Positions 43,105 through 53,900 of a stretch of 64,000 nt of DNA are shown here, piece by piece (within the stretch, counting starts at the first letter, position 1; each line of letters opens with the position of its first letter). A model generated the notes under the pieces. That model was not told where the DNA came from, did no database searches, and was given only the letters and a program-made list of their open reading frames with translations. This stretch comes from Clostridia bacterium (lineage in GTDB: Bacteria; Bacillota; Clostridia; Lachnospirales; Lachnospiraceae). A program made the translations under genes and the position numbers. The DNA lies in NCBI GenBank assembly GCA_910575625.1, contig CAJTFD010000002.1, positions 1 through 64,000 of the forward strand, written 5' to 3'.

Positions 43105-44897
43105 TCCATGCATTGTGCGCATATTACGATATCCTGGCGAGAGCAGAAAAAGTCCTCCCAGAGGGGTATTCAAATGTAAAGATCCATTATCTGGTCAGTC
43201 TGACAGAGGATGGCCATATAGACGATATCATAAATTTTCAGAGAAAAGAAGTGCAGAAGGCGGCAAAAGGAAAGGTCAAGGAAGTATTTATACCAAGAGA
43301 TACAGTCATGCCGAAGCGTACAGAAAAGCCGGGGATCGAATCTAACATCATCGAGCACAGAGCGCTTTATATCTTTGGATTAAATCTTGACAAAGGGGCA
43401 TTGACACCCGATGATCGGACAAACAGGGCCAGGAAAGCCCATGAAGCTTTCGTCAATGCCAATCTGGAATTTTTGGAAGGGGCAGACACGCCTCTGATCC
43501 ATGCGTACAGACAGTTTATGTTAAACTGGCATCCGGAAGAAGAGATACAAAATGATAGGCTCATCGGACTCGGAAAAGACTACAGCAGATCAAATTTTGC
43601 TTTTTGTCTATCCGGCTACCCGGACCAGCTGCTCCATGAAGAACCTGTGATCAAAGAGAGATGGAGAGATCGTTGTCAAAAACTTGCGGAAGAAGAGAAA
43701 GATGCGCACATCTCTCAATGCGCAGTCGGTGGAGGAGAAGCGCCGATCGCCAGGATCCATAATAAGATCAAAGGGGTTTACGAAGGACTTCCCACAGGAA
43801 ATATCCTTGTCTGTTTTAAGAATCCTTCTGAAAATTCTTATGGGAATACACAGTCCTATAACAGCAATATTTCAGAGACTGTCATGAGTAAATATACAGA
43901 AGCTCTGAATTATCTGCTCGCCGATCCAAAACACAAGATCCGTCTGGATGATATTACGGTCGCATTCTGGGCGATGGATACAGGGGGTGACTATGAAGAC
44001 TTATTGATGGCCATGCTCTGCGGGCCGTCAGACAAAATGGACGCGGAACGGACAGAGGATATGCTGAAAAAACTGATGGCAGACAGTAAGAGAGGGATGC
44101 TCACAGCAGGCAGATTGCAGTCGCTGGATACGATAGATCCAAACGTGGATTTTTACATGCTGGGGTTAAAGCCGAATTCTTCAAGACTTGCCGTCAAGTT
44201 TATCTACCGGAAGAAATATGCGCAATTTCTCTGGAATATCGTCAGGTTCCAGGAGGATATGCAGATCTCACAAAAGATCCGTCCGGTTTCGATCATACAG
44301 ATAAAAGGAGAACTATTATCACCGAAGAGTAAGAACGACAAAGTAAATCCGGCCCTGCTCACAAAACTGTTTGAAGCTGTTTTATATGGAGGGAAAATGC
44401 CGGAGGCTCTGCTCAGTACGATCGTCCGCAGAGTAAAAACGGATACGGACAGTAAAGTAAATAGTATCCGTGCAGGGATCATCAAAGCATGTATAAACAG
44501 GAACTATCGGAAAGGGGAATTGAAAGTGGCACTGGATAAGGAAAACCATACACCCGCATATTTATGTGGGAGACTGTTCGCGGTCTTAGAAATGCTGCAG
44601 CAGGATGCGGCATCGAATGCATTAAACCGGACGATCAAAGATGCCTATTTTGCCTCGGCATCTTCAAAACCGGCGATCGTGTTTCCGAAACTTTTGAAAT
44701 TGGCACAGAATCATCTGAACAAGGCAAAATATCCGGTACGGTATAATAAACTGATCGGTGAGATCATTGAGCCGTTAGAAGGGGGATTTCCGGAAACACT
44801 GCTCCTTGTAGACCAGGGCAGATTCATCGTCGGGTACTATCAGCAATATCAGAGTTTTTTTGAAAAGAAGGAGGAAGAAAATGGCGATCAAGAATAG
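43098..44897 (+). CDS. cas8c: Cas8c (Csd1), large subunit of the type I-C Cascade
   Basis: 599 aa, start inside the end of cas5c behind AGGGAGGGGTTAAA. The large subunit recognises the PAM and recruits Cas3. Family features: LDKGALTPDDRTNRARKAHEAFV, SNFAFCLSGYPDQLLHEEPVIKERW, an NTQSYNSNISETVMSKYTEALNYLL block, and the C-terminal small-subunit-like part from ~477 onward. Length is normal with no frameshift. It overlaps cas7c by 17 bases. An internal start probably yields Cas11c (listed separately). Confidence 0.95.
   Translation: MLIHALCAYYDILARAEKVLPEGYSNVKIHYLVSLTEDGHIDDIINFQRKEVQKAAKGKVKEVFIPRDTVMPKRTEKPGIESNIIEHRALYIFGLNLDKGALTPDDRTNRARKAHEAFVNANLEFLEGADTPLIHAYRQFMLNWHPEEEIQNDRLIGLGKDYSRSNFAFCLSGYPDQLLHEEPVIKERWRDRCQKLAEEEKDAHISQCAVGGGEAPIARIHNKIKGVYEGLPTGNILVCFKNPSENSYGNTQSYNSNISETVMSKYTEALNYLLADPKHKIRLDDITVAFWAMDTGGDYEDLLMAMLCGPSDKMDAERTEDMLKKLMADSKRGMLTAGRLQSLDTIDPNVDFYMLGLKPNSSRLAVKFIYRKKYAQFLWNIVRFQEDMQISQKIRPVSIIQIKGELLSPKSKNDKVNPALLTKLFEAVLYGGKMPEALLSTIVRRVKTDTDSKVNSIRAGIIKACINRNYRKGELKVALDKENHTPAYLCGRLFAVLEMLQQDAASNALNRTIKDAYFASASSKPAIVFPKLLKLAQNHLNKAKYPVRYNKLIGEIIEPLEGGFPETLLLVDQGRFIVGYYQQYQSFFEKKEEENGDQE
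44526..44897 (+). CDS. Candidate Cas11c small subunit from an internal start in cas8c
   Basis: Type I-C systems are known to translate the C-terminal part of cas8c separately as the small subunit Cas11c. An in-frame GTG at 44526 with AAAGGGG about 8 bases upstream would give 123 aa, close to the expected size, beginning just before the conserved ALDKENHTPAYLCGRLFAVLE. An in-frame ATG at about 44397 behind GGAGGG (166 aa) is an alternative. The choice is inference. Confidence 0.5.
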   Translation: MALDKENHTPAYLCGRLFAVLEMLQQDAASNALNRTIKDAYFASASSKPAIVFPKLLKLAQNHLNKAKYPVRYNKLIGEIIEPLEGGFPETLLLVDQGRFIVGYYQQYQSFFEKKEEENGDQE

Positions 44898-45756
44898 ATA
44901 TGATTTCGTGATGCTCTTTGATGTGGAAAATGGGAATCCAAACGGAGATCCGGACGCGGGAAATGCACCGCGTATCGATGCCGAAACAGGATATGGATAT
45001 ATCACGGATGTGTGTCTGAAAAGAAAGATAAGGAATTATGTGGAGCTGCGCAGTGAAGATCTAAGTGCCGAGGAGGAAAAGGCATATAATATCCTCATAA
45101 AACCGGACAAAGCCCTCAACATAAAGTTTGCTGGAGCATATGAAGCGGAAGGGCTCAAGACAAAAAATAAAGGGAAAGATCCGGATGATGTAAAAAAAGC
45201 ACGCGACTATATGTGCAGGAATTATTATGATGTCCGCATGTTCGGGGCTGTGATGTCGACCGGGGATGACCCCTGCGGTATTGTCAGGGGACCGGTACAG
45301 ATCAATTTTGCCAGGAGCCTGTCCCCGATCAACATCCAGGATGTCACGATCACCCGCCAAGCGCGGACGACAGAAGGGCGTCAGGAAACAGGAGAGACAG
45401 AGATGGGTAGAAAAAGTGTGATCCCCTATGCACTTTACAGGGCAGAAGGCTATGTATCAGCCGCACTGGCCAACAAAGTATCAGACATAACAGAAAAGGA
45501 CATTGAACTTTTATGGGAGGCGATCATAAACATGTTTGAACATGACCACAGTGCGGCGCGGGGGAAGATGTGCATGCGCAGACTCTATATCTTCAAGCAT
45601 GACAGTGTATTGGGAAATTGTCCATCCCATATCTTGTTCGATAAAGTGTCCGTGGGTCTGAAAAATGAACAGCTGCCGCCCCGTGCATTTTCAGATTACG
45701 AGATTTCTCTGGATGCACAGATGCCGGATGGCGTGGAAGTCATTGAACGTCTATGA
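44881..45756 (+). CDS. cas7c: Cas7c (Csd2), backbone subunit of the type I-C Cascade
   Basis: 291 aa from the ATG at 44881 (AAGGAGGAAGAAA). Six or seven copies coat the crRNA spacer. Signature N-terminus MLFDVENGNPNGDPDAGNAPRIDAETGYGYITDVCLKRKIRNYV; later YYDVRMFGAVMSTGDDPCGIVRGPVQINFARSLSPI and EHDHSAARGKM. The length fits the family. It overlaps cas4 by 4 bases. Confidence 0.96.
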   Translation: MAIKNRYDFVMLFDVENGNPNGDPDAGNAPRIDAETGYGYITDVCLKRKIRNYVELRSEDLSAEEEKAYNILIKPDKALNIKFAGAYEAEGLKTKNKGKDPDDVKKARDYMCRNYYDVRMFGAVMSTGDDPCGIVRGPVQINFARSLSPINIQDVTITRQARTTEGRQETGETEMGRKSVIPYALYRAEGYVSAALANKVSDITEKDIELLWEAIINMFEHDHSAARGKMCMRRLYIFKHDSVLGNCPSHILFDKVSVGLKNEQLPPRAFSDYEISLDAQMPDGVEVIERL

Positions 45757-46427
45757 ACACGACAGAGATAACGATACGGTCGATCCAGCATTATATGTAC
45801 TGTCCCCATAGATGGGGATTATTGGAGATCGATCAGGCGTGGGCGGAGAATGCTTTTGTCACAAAAGCGAACCTGATGCATAAGCGTGTCCATGACCCAG
45901 AACGTCATTACAATTCCAGAGGGAAACGGGTGTTCACTTCTGTCCCCGTGTATAATGATCTAAAAGAGTATGACCTCTACGGTGTGACAGATTGTCTGGA
46001 ATTGACAGAGGATCCAGAAGGGGGCACTGTAGATGAAAGCGGAGTAAGATATAAGATCTGCATTGTAGAATATAAGCCGACCCGGCCGAAAAAGCAGGAT
46101 TACCATGAGGAGGATCTTATGCAGGTCTTTGCGCAGAAGCTCTGTGTGGATCATGTATTTGGCAGTGATTGCGATGCTGTTTTATATTATGCGGATGTAA
46201 AGAAAAGGGTAGTGCTCCCGTTAAGGGAAGGTTTTGCAGAATATGATAAAAAATTAAAACGCCTGCTTGGGGAAATGAGAGAATATTTAGCCTGGGGAAA
46301 GATCCCAGCGATCAAAAAGGGGCAGAAATGCAGTGGATGTTCAATGAAAGATCTGTGTATGCCCACCACGAGAAAACAAAAACCATTCCGGAAAATGCTA
46401 AACGAGATCAGGACAATGGAAGTGTAA
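45753..46427 (+). CDS. cas4: Cas4, PAM-selecting exonuclease of spacer acquisition
   Basis: 224 aa. RecB-like nuclease with a 4Fe-4S cluster: first cysteine in MYCPHRWGLLEID, the other three in KKGQKCSGCSMKDLCMP; nuclease residues in VEYKPTRPKKQ. Cas4 trims prespacers and ensures that spacers are taken next to the proper PAM and inserted in the right orientation. It overlaps cas7c in an ATGA arrangement. Confidence 0.95.
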   Translation: MNTTEITIRSIQHYMYCPHRWGLLEIDQAWAENAFVTKANLMHKRVHDPERHYNSRGKRVFTSVPVYNDLKEYDLYGVTDCLELTEDPEGGTVDESGVRYKICIVEYKPTRPKKQDYHEEDLMQVFAQKLCVDHVFGSDCDAVLYYADVKKRVVLPLREGFAEYDKKLKRLLGEMREYLAWGKIPAIKKGQKCSGCSMKDLCMPTTRKQKPFRKMLNEIRTMEV

Positions 46428-46435
46428 GATAGATC

Positions 46436-47458
46436 ATGAGAAAACTGTTAAATACCATTTATGTTACAAATGAACAGGCATATCTGACTCTCGATGGGGA
46501 AAACCTGGTCTGTAAGATAGATGGAACGGAAAAATTGAGGATCCCATTTGAAAATATAGAGAATATCGTCTGTTTTAATTATATAGGCTGTTCCCCAGCA
46601 CTGATGGGAAAATGTGTGGGAAAAACAATCCCCATCAATTTTATCTCGCCACAGGGAAGGTTTTTGGCTAAAGTCTGTGGAGAAACAAAAGGAAATGTCT
46701 TTTTGCGTGTGGCACAGATCGATCGTTTTCGCGAAAACGGACGAGAGCTTGCTCAAAATGTAATGGCTGCGAAATTCAGCAATACCAGACAGCTGATCCG
46801 CCGCACGCTCCATGATCACGAGGAATTAAGAGGAGATCCAGAGCTGGGGAGAGCGGTGGAAGTCCTCACAGACGCTATTGATAAAGTATTTGATGCACAG
46901 GATATAAATGAGATCGTAGGGATAGAAGGATACTGTGCAAAAGTTTACTTTTCTGTTTTTGATAAATTGATCACAAATCGAAAAGTACCACTTTCATTCG
47001 AATTTCGAACAAAAAGGCCACCCCTTGACCCGGTAAATGCGCTGTTGTCTTTTGTCTATACATTGGCAACCAGTGAATATGCGGCAGCTTTGGAAACAGT
47101 AGGGTTGGACAGTTACATAGGTTTTTGCCATACACTGCGCAGTGGGCGCAGTTCCCTGGCCTGTGATCTGGTGGAAGAGGCCCGTTGTATTGTGGAACGT
47201 TTTGTCATCACACTTTTAAATCTCCAGATTATTGGGGAGGGGGATTTTGAAAGGCAGATATCGGGGGCTGTCTGGCTGAATGATGAAGGGCGGAAGAAGG
47301 TCTTATCGCGGTGGCAGGAAAAGAAGCGATCAGATATGGTGCATCCGTATCTGAAACAGAAGATTCCGTTGGGGCTCCTTCCATATGTGCAGAGCAATCT
47401 GTTGGCTAAATATGTGCGCGGAGATATCGAGGATTATCCGCCTTTTTTGCAGAAATAG
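46436..47458 (+). CDS. cas1: Cas1 integrase (type I-C)
   Basis: 340 aa. Metal-dependent integrase that inserts new spacers at the leader end. Family segments: LLNTIYVTNEQAYLTLDGENL, CMGKCVG-type PALMGKCVGKTIPINFI, catalytic Glu in VGIEGYCAKVYF, His in GFCHTLRSGRSSLACDLVEEARCI with the conserved acidic residue following. Full length. Eight bases after cas4. Confidence 0.97.
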   Translation: MRKLLNTIYVTNEQAYLTLDGENLVCKIDGTEKLRIPFENIENIVCFNYIGCSPALMGKCVGKTIPINFISPQGRFLAKVCGETKGNVFLRVAQIDRFRENGRELAQNVMAAKFSNTRQLIRRTLHDHEELRGDPELGRAVEVLTDAIDKVFDAQDINEIVGIEGYCAKVYFSVFDKLITNRKVPLSFEFRTKRPPLDPVNALLSFVYTLATSEYAAALETVGLDSYIGFCHTLRSGRSSLACDLVEEARCIVERFVITLLNLQIIGEGDFERQISGAVWLNDEGRKKVLSRWQEKKRSDMVHPYLKQKIPLGLLPYVQSNLLAKYVRGDIEDYPPFLQK

Positions 47459-47468
47459 GTGAAAAATA

Positions 47469-47759
47469 ATGATGGTGTTGATAAGCTATGATGTGAGTAC
47501 AGGGGACAATGCAGGAAAAACAAGGTTGCGAAAGGTGGCAAAAAAGTGCCAAGATCATGCACAGCGGGTCCAAAATTCGGTTTTTGAAGCAGATTTAGAT
47601 TATTCGTCATTTTTAAAGTTGAAAGATGATCTTATCCGGTTGATCGATCCAAAGAAGGATAGCTTGCGCTTTTACTATCTGGGGAATAATTGGAAGCGAC
47701 GGATAGAACATGTGGGTGCGAAAGAGACGTATGATCCAGAAGGAGTGATCATAATCTGA
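47469..47759 (+). CDS. cas2: Cas2, acquisition complex subunit
   Basis: 96 aa, usual length. Ferredoxin-like dimer bridging Cas1 dimers: MVLISYDVSTGDNAGKTRLRKVAKKCQDHAQRVQNSVFEADLD, then DSLRFYYLGNNWKRRIEHVG. It ends the cas operon; the leader begins directly after its stop. Confidence 0.96.
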   Translation: MMVLISYDVSTGDNAGKTRLRKVAKKCQDHAQRVQNSVFEADLDYSSFLKLKDDLIRLIDPKKDSLRFYYLGNNWKRRIEHVGAKETYDPEGVIII

Positions 47760-47984
47760 TATTATGATCAATATGTTAAAAGATTGTTTTGGTGATATAC
47801 CTGTATGGATTAAGGAAAAACGGATGTGATGGATTGGCAGGCGAAGCTGGGATGATTGGGTTTGTCTAAGGGGTTCGCGTGGAGTTGGAGATTTTTTTTG
47901 AGAAAAAAAGTAATTAATTTGGGTTGTAAAGTCCGCCCTTGGCTTATTTGGTGGTGTGATCGTAGGAAATTACAATATTTTGCG
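47760..47984 (+). promoter_or_regulatory. CRISPR leader
   Basis: 225 bases between cas2 and the first repeat, with homopolymer runs (T8 and A7 near 47890-47910) and no coding frame. Location beside cas2, the perfect first repeat and the degenerate last repeat all identify this as the leader end, where transcription starts and new spacers are added. Confidence 0.8.
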
Positions 47985-50900
47985 GTCACGCCCCACGAGG
48001 GCGTGTGAGTAGAAATTATGTAGCTCTTGACGGTGTTCGTTGACCTCTTCGTCACGCCCCACGAGGGCGTGTGAGTAGAAATCCCGCCAGAGCATTCAGT
48101 ACCGGGGTCTGTACGGTCACGCCCCACGAGGGCGTGTGAGTAGAAATACGGGCTCCAGTGATGTCCCATCTGCGGTCACTGTCACGCCCCACGAGGGCGT
48201 GTGAGTAGAAATTACCTTCTGGAAGACTACCTCGGATGCCTCATCGTCACGCCCCACGAGGGCGTGTGAGTAGAAATGGTGATCGACTTCCTAATCGATC
48301 AGGGTATCCAGGTCACGCCCCACGAGGGCGTGTGAGTAGAAATTTTCAAACCCTACAAAATGTAGCCCTGCTCCATGTCACGCCCCACGAGGGCGTGTGA
48401 GTAGAAATGAACGTTTCCGGGCTGATATGTTGCAGCGCGCCGTCACGCCCCACGAGGGCGTGTGAGTAGAAATGCCTGGTCCTGATCCATGATGACCTCA
48501 GTCCCATCCGTCACGCCCCACGAGGGCGTGTGAGTAGAAATACCACCAAGCCCCTCACCTCCTTGTCAAAAGCGGGTCACGCCCCACGAGGGCGTGTGAG
48601 TAGAAATTAGGGCAGTCCCGCCCGCAGTCACGTCCAGGCCCGTCACGCCCCACGAGGGCGTGTGAGTAGAAATTTTCAAACCCTACAAAATGTAGCCCTG
48701 CTCCATGTCACGCCCCACGAGGGCGTGTGAGTAGAAATCAAGTAACGCACAGCCTTCTCCATATCCCTCTTGTCACGCCCCACGAGGGCGTGTGAGTAGA
48801 AATATCCCCTGGCTGGATGTCCTGCAGTACGCCGATGTCACGCCCCACGAGGGCGTGTGAGTAGAAATTGAAGAAGCTAATAAGTAATTCGGCGTGATCT
48901 TCGTCACGCCCCACGAGGGCGTGTGAGTAGAAATCCCCGACAATATAAGTATACCGGAAAAACGACCGTCACGCCCCACGAGGGCGTGTGAGTAGAAATC
49001 CGGCACGACGGCGACCGTTCCCGCGTTTGTCATGTCACGCCCCACGAGGGCGTGTGAGTAGAAATCCGGTAATCTTTAGGAGGGCCTTATATCATGGCAC
49101 AGTCACGCCCCACGAGGGCGTGTGAGTAGAAATGTTCGTGAGCGCCGCCCATTCTGAGATGCCCTCCTGTCACGCCCCACGAGGGCGTGTGAGTAGAAAT
49201 TTTGCAAGGAGCAGAAAGGTGGTCTTTATGAGAGTCACGCCCCACGAGGGCGTGTGAGTAGAAATCGCAACCTTGTCCACATCATAGGAGGTGGGCAAGG
49301 TCACGCCCCACGAGGGCGTGTGAGTAGAAATAGCTATAGCGATGCACAGCCCTATCAGGAGGAATGTCACGCCCCACGAGGGCGTGTGAGTAGAAATGCC
49401 CTTGCGCACGTCAAACTCCACCCTCTCGGATAGTCACGCCCCACGAGGGCGTGTGAGTAGAAATGGTAATTATGTTCGAAACTGCTGTCGATCCCATGTC
49501 ACGCCCCACGAGGGCGTGTGAGTAGAAATCCTGCGATACACATCTCCTCAGTATCACACGTGTCACGCCCCACGAGGGCGTGTGAGTAGAAATAATCAAT
49601 TTCAAAGAAGGCTGCTGCAATTCCTCCGTCACGCCCCACGAGGGCGTGTGAGTAGAAATACCGTCCTGCCATCGAGCAGCTTCACGACGGCAGTCACGCC
49701 CCACGAGGGCGTGTGAGTAGAAATTTTTTTGATATCCCGTAATCGTCCCAGGTCATGTCACGCCCCACGAGGGCGTGTGAGTAGAAATATCATCGAAGAC
49801 GGGTATGTGGCAGGGCAGGATAGTCACGCCCCACGAGGGCGTGTGAGTAGAAATTGATGCCGCGGTTCGCCAATACGCCCAGGGCCGTCGTCACGCCCCA
49901 CGAGGGCGTGTGAGTAGAAATGTGGATATCCCGAGGGCGATCCTCTTCTCGGCCGTCACGCCCCACGAGGGCGTGTGAGTAGAAATCTGGACCGGCGGAA
50001 AGCCGCCGCAAGGGTACAGAGTCACGCCCCACGAGGGCGTGTGAGTAGAAATCAAAAGACCTGCAGGCGGGAGGGAAAGAGGCGGGTCACGCCCCACGAG
50101 GGCGTGTGAGTAGAAATGATCACATCCGAGGAAAAGACCGCGATATCTGGTCACGCCCCACGAGGGCGTGTGAGTAGAAATCGCCGGGTTTAGGAACACT
50201 GCCCCCACGTCTGCGTCACGCCCCACGAGGGCGTGTGAGTAGAAATTGTGTCTCTAAAATCATATTTTTCGAATATCCTGTCACGCCCCACGAGGGCGTG
50301 TGAGTAGAAATTTTTCCAGTACAGATCCGTTCATCATCCATTACGTCACGCCCCACGAGGGCGTGTGAGTAGAAATGAGACCATATCAAAAAGAAGCAGA
50401 GGAAGCCGTGTCACGCCCCACGAGGGCGTGTGAGTAGAAATATCAGCAGTGCGGGCCAATACCTTCGGCATCCGGTCACGCCCCACGAGGGCGTGTGAGT
50501 AGAAATCATTGCAGATGATGGTCACATTGGCGGCGTTGCTGGTCACGCCCCACGAGGGCGTGTGAGTAGAAATGTTAAGGATATTAAAGTTAGGGGATAA
50601 CAGCCAGTCACGCCCCACGAGGGCGTGTGAGTAGAAATTATCGTAATCTTTGATGGCTTTTTCATGCTTCCCGTCACGCCCCACGAGGGCGTGTGAGTAG
50701 AAATCTGCCCAGGCTTCCATCTGTTGGGTCGCTCTTTCGTCACGCCCCACGAGGGCGTGTGAGTAGAAATTTAGCCAATGGTTTGGGCCTTGCGGATTAA
50801 GCGCGTCACGCCCCACGAGGGCGTGTGAGTAGAAATTTCCGCATTCCAACATTCTGGCAGTGTTTTCGACGTCACGCCCCACGAGGGCGTGTGAGTAGAA

Positions 50901-53900
50901 ATCATGCGCGGGTGGCTGGCCAGGAGCCTGACACCCGTCACGCCCCACGAGGGCGTGTGAGTAGAAATATCATCCTGCGGGAGGTCCGCAAGAAGATCAT
51001 CGTCACGCCCCACGAGGGCGTGTGAGTAGAAATTCCTGTGTATTTCAGCATGGCAGTGCTGATAATGGTCACGCCCCACGAGGGCGTGTGAGTAGAAATA
51101 CGCCTGCGGCAAGGTTATCGTGCCTGTCAGTCGTCACGCCCCACGAGGGCGTGTGAGTAGAAATCCCCGGTCAATGCTGTCCGCAGCATCGACACGTCGT
51201 CACGCCCCACGAGGGCGTGTGAGTAGAAATCTATGACGCATGGAGAGAAGAGTGCATTGTGGGCGTCACGCCCCACGAGGGCGTGTGAGTAGAAATCGTT
51301 GCCTTTGTCGCCAATATCGGGACGTTCACGGTCACGCCCCACGAGGGCGTGTGAGTAGAAATCCCAGCACCGTAATTGGTAAAGTTTCCGCCATGTCACG
51401 CCCCACGAGGGCGTGTGAGTAGAAATGCGGAAGTAGCGGCGCAGAATTGGGGAAATATCGTCACGCCCCACGAGGGCGTGTGAGTAGAAATGTTGTAATT
51501 TCCCGTGTTTCACAACCACTTCTGTTGTCACGCCCCACGAGGGCGTGTGAGTAGAAATCGGGAAGGCCTGGCCGTGACTGCCGGGGAGACGGTCACGCCC
51601 CACGAGGGCGTGTGAGTAGAAATGGCCTTATTTGTCATCAATGCAGTGTAGATAGCGTCACGCCCCACGAGGGCGTGTGAGTAGAAATTAAGTATTTTTT
51701 TATCGCTAATCCCGTTTCCAAGGTCACGCCCCACGAGGGCGTGTGAGTAGAAATGTTGGCGACGCGGCCCAGTATCGTCGGCATCCTCGTCACGCCCCAC
51801 GAGGGCGTGTGAGTAGAAATCTCTGGAAGATGCCCTTATGCTTGCTGGGCATCTGTCACGCCCCACGAGGGCGTGTGAGTAGAAATCCACAAGCTGGCAG
51901 GCGTGGTCGCCCCGCCACCGTCACGCCCCACGAGGGCGTGTGAGTAGAAATCTGGTTTATCTTCTGCGCGTCCGCCCTCAACGTCGTCACGCCCCACGAG
52001 GGCGTGTGAGTAGAAATCGCAGCGTCCAGGAGTATGGAGGGAGGTAAGGACGTCACGCCCCACGAGGGCGTGTGAGTAGAAATTTTGAAATCCTCATACA
52101 TATCCAATAGCACACGGTCACGCCCCACGAGGGCGTGTGAGTAGAAATTATGTTATCATCTATCGCAAAACTATACAGCTCGTCACGCCCCACGAGGGCG
52201 TGTGAGTAGAAATTCTCCATGTCCCGCTTCCTTGCACCGAAAGACTGCGTCACGCCCCACGAGGGCGTGTGAGTAGAAATGATGCAGCCCAGGCAGGAGC
52301 CGTGGAGGCCGCAGTCACGCCCCACGAGGGCGTGTGAGTAGAAATGCATGAACGGGTCAAACGGCATATATCCGAACTGGTCACGCCCCACGAGGGCGTG
52401 TGAGTAGAAATCATCGTCCCAGACAGATATTCCTTGTAGATCTGGGTCACGCCCCACGAGGGCGTGTGAGTAGAAATCCTTGACCGGTTCCAATGACCCC
52501 TGCGCCGGTCGTCACGCCCCACGAGGGCGTGTGAGTAGAAATTAAACGGGATGATGTAACAAAGCAGGAAAATGGGGTCACGCCCCACGAGGGCGTGTGA
52601 GTAGAAATGAACGAGACCATTATTTATACTCCCGGAAAACGTCCGTCACGCCCCACGAGGGCGTGTGAGTAGAAATCCTGAAAAACTATATCCTGGCTAT
52701 CAAGGTCGCCGTCACGCCCCACGAGGGCGTGTGAGTAGAAATCACGGTGTTCATCAAGTCTGAGAAGGGCACATCCGTCACGCCCCACGAGGGCGTGTGA
52801 GTAGAAATCCCACGGGCCAAGCTGCAGGTGTCGTCCTGGGTAGTCACGCCCCACGAGGGCGTGTGAGTAGAAATGCAGTACGCGTCATAGATGTACCCTG
52901 CGCCTTGTCACGCCCCACGAGGGCGTGTGAGTAGAAATAGCTAGTGGTGAGACTGTGATGAATATCATCAGCACGTCACGCCCCACGAGGGCGTGTGAGT
53001 AGAAATACCCTATTGCAGATGGTCGAGGATGCAAACAGGCGTCACGCCCCACGAGGGCGTGTGAGTAGAAATTAGCCACCGCTATACCTCCTTGTGCCAC
53101 TCTACCGTCACGCCCCACGAGGGCGTGTGAGTAGAAATTGTGTAATCCCTATTCCTAACTCCTTGCCTTTCAGTCACGCCCCACGAGGGCGTGTGAGTAG
53201 AAATACGATAACGCCTCCTGCTCACGCCTGCGGCAAGGGTCACGCCCCACGAGGGCGTGTGAGTAGAAATCGGATTCGCCCAACGCAAACCTGCGTGAGC
53301 ATGGTCACGCCCCACGAGGGCGTGTGAGTAGAAATCCCGCTGGAATCCCGATATGTAGACGGGATAAAGTCACGCCCCACGAGGGCGTGTGAGTAGAAAT
53401 ACGACACCGTGATCGACGGCGGAAACTTTACCAATGTCACGCCCCACGAGGGCGTGTGAGTAGAAATAACCCACAAACAAAAGTGACATATGATGAAAAT
53501 GTCACGCCCCACGAGGGCGTGTGAGTAGAAATGACGAAGCTGATTTGCGAGTGGCGGCAGGAGTGCAGTCACGCCCCACGAGGGCGTGTGAGTAGAAATA
53601 TCAAAACATCTGAATTGCTGTATCAAGCGGTCGTCACGCCCCACGAGGGCGTGTGAGTAGAAATGGCATCCGCGACTTTCATATCCTCCCCGGGCCTTGT
53701 CACGCCCCACGAGGGCGTGTGAGTAGAAATGCCGCATCAGCGGTCGTGGGAGCGTTGATGGCCGTCACGCCCCACGAGGGCGTGTGAGTAGAAATCGCTT
53801 CTATCCGCTTTATCCGACGCACGGAGTCCCTGTCACGCCCCACGAGGGCGTGTGAGTAGAAATCCGCGAGAGCGCTGCCAGCGGCCCCAGCCATCCCGTC

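Noticed and set aside
40165-47759. Inactivation of the CRISPR effector as explanation for self-matching
   Set aside because: All seven cas genes are full length and the Cas3 HD, Walker A and DEAH motifs are intact, so loss of function is not visible. Regulation or point mutations outside the motifs cannot be excluded.
48944-52644. Spacers 15 and 71 seemed similar (TATA...CCGGAAAA...CGNCC)
   Set aside because: Alignment needs a gap and several mismatches; too weak to claim a common source.
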